The translations under genes were made by a program, and so were the position numbers. Shown here piece after piece: positions 6,674 to 6,765 of a stretch of 6,765 nucleotides of DNA. The notes beneath the pieces were generated by a model that was not told where the DNA came from, made no database searches, and was given only the letters and a program-made list of their open reading frames with translations. The stretch spans positions 1-6,765 of the forward strand of contig JBLHIC010000115.1 of the NCBI GenBank assembly GCA_047614245.1, in the 5' to 3' direction. Within the stretch, counting starts at the first letter, position 1. Each line of letters opens with the position of its first letter. The DNA is from Ulvibacter sp047614245 (GTDB lineage Bacteria > Bacteroidota > Bacteroidia > Flavobacteriales > Flavobacteriaceae).

Positions 6674-6765
6674 AGATGGTTAGATGGTTAGATGGTTAGA
6701 TGGTTAGATGGTTAGATGGTTAGATGGTTAGATGGTTAGATGGTTAGATGGTTAGATGGTTAGAT
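6674..6765. repeat. Tandem array of octamer AGATGGTT, 11.5 copies, open at window end
   Basis: From 6674 to the last base the sequence is an unbroken direct repeat of AGATGGTT: 11 full copies plus AGAT, with no mismatch. The array starts 4 bases after the TPM stop; 6671-6673 (GTG against GTT) may be a decayed earlier copy. Because 8 is not a multiple of 3, every reading frame meets a stop every 24 bases on both strands (TAG on plus, TAA on minus), so the array cannot be coding. The true length is unknown because it runs out of the window. Confidence 0.97.

Noticed and set aside
6674..6765. Octamer array as CRISPR or as a coding repeat
   Set aside because: There are no spacers between copies and every frame on both strands contains regular stop codons.

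Overview
The window looks like chromosome from a marine-type member of the Flavobacteriia (Bacteroidota). The evidence is low GC, A-rich start contexts without Shine-Dalgarno sites, promoter-like matches to the Bacteroidota consensus (TTG / TAnnTTTG), a 418-aa MetK of the Bacteroidota type, and a GSCFA-domain gene beside an M23 / MerR / LemA / TPM gene string. I cannot name the genus.

Layout. metK (54-1310, +) is complete and is followed by a small hairpin plus T-rich tract. It converges on an exported M28 metallopeptidase gene (1348-2898, -), which has its own promoter candidate at 2926-2955. The 273-base gap that follows is not empty. Its minus strand holds a 59-codon reading frame (2996-3175) whose second half reads as part of a VCBS/FG-GAP repeat. 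It begins inside the stop codon of the next gene and is best read as a relic of a large surface protein. Next is a GSCFA-domain protein (3172-4116, -). A 164-base divergent intergenic region follows, with a promoter candidate in each direction and a perfect 9-bp inverted repeat between them. A tight plus-strand operon then runs 4281-6669: membrane-anchored M23 (LytM-type) peptidase, MerR-family HTH regulator, LemA-family protein and TPM-domain protein. The first pair overlaps by 1 base and the later gaps are 9 and 5 bases. The last 92 bases are an uninterrupted array of the octamer AGATGGTT, running off the window.

How the genes work together. metK makes S-adenosylmethionine and is unrelated to its neighbours. 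The M28 enzyme probably trims peptides in the periplasm or outside the cell. The M23-MerR-LemA-TPM operon suggests an envelope function: a cell-wall hydrolase co-expressed with a small regulator, a LemA protein and a TPM protein. The exact role of that set is not known to me.

I found no defence system, mobile element, tRNA, rRNA or CRISPR array. Most of the window is ordinary core genome. The parts worth a second look are the octamer array, the VCBS-repeat relic, the divergent intergenic region, and the apparent absence of alaS from a place where, from memory, it often sits.
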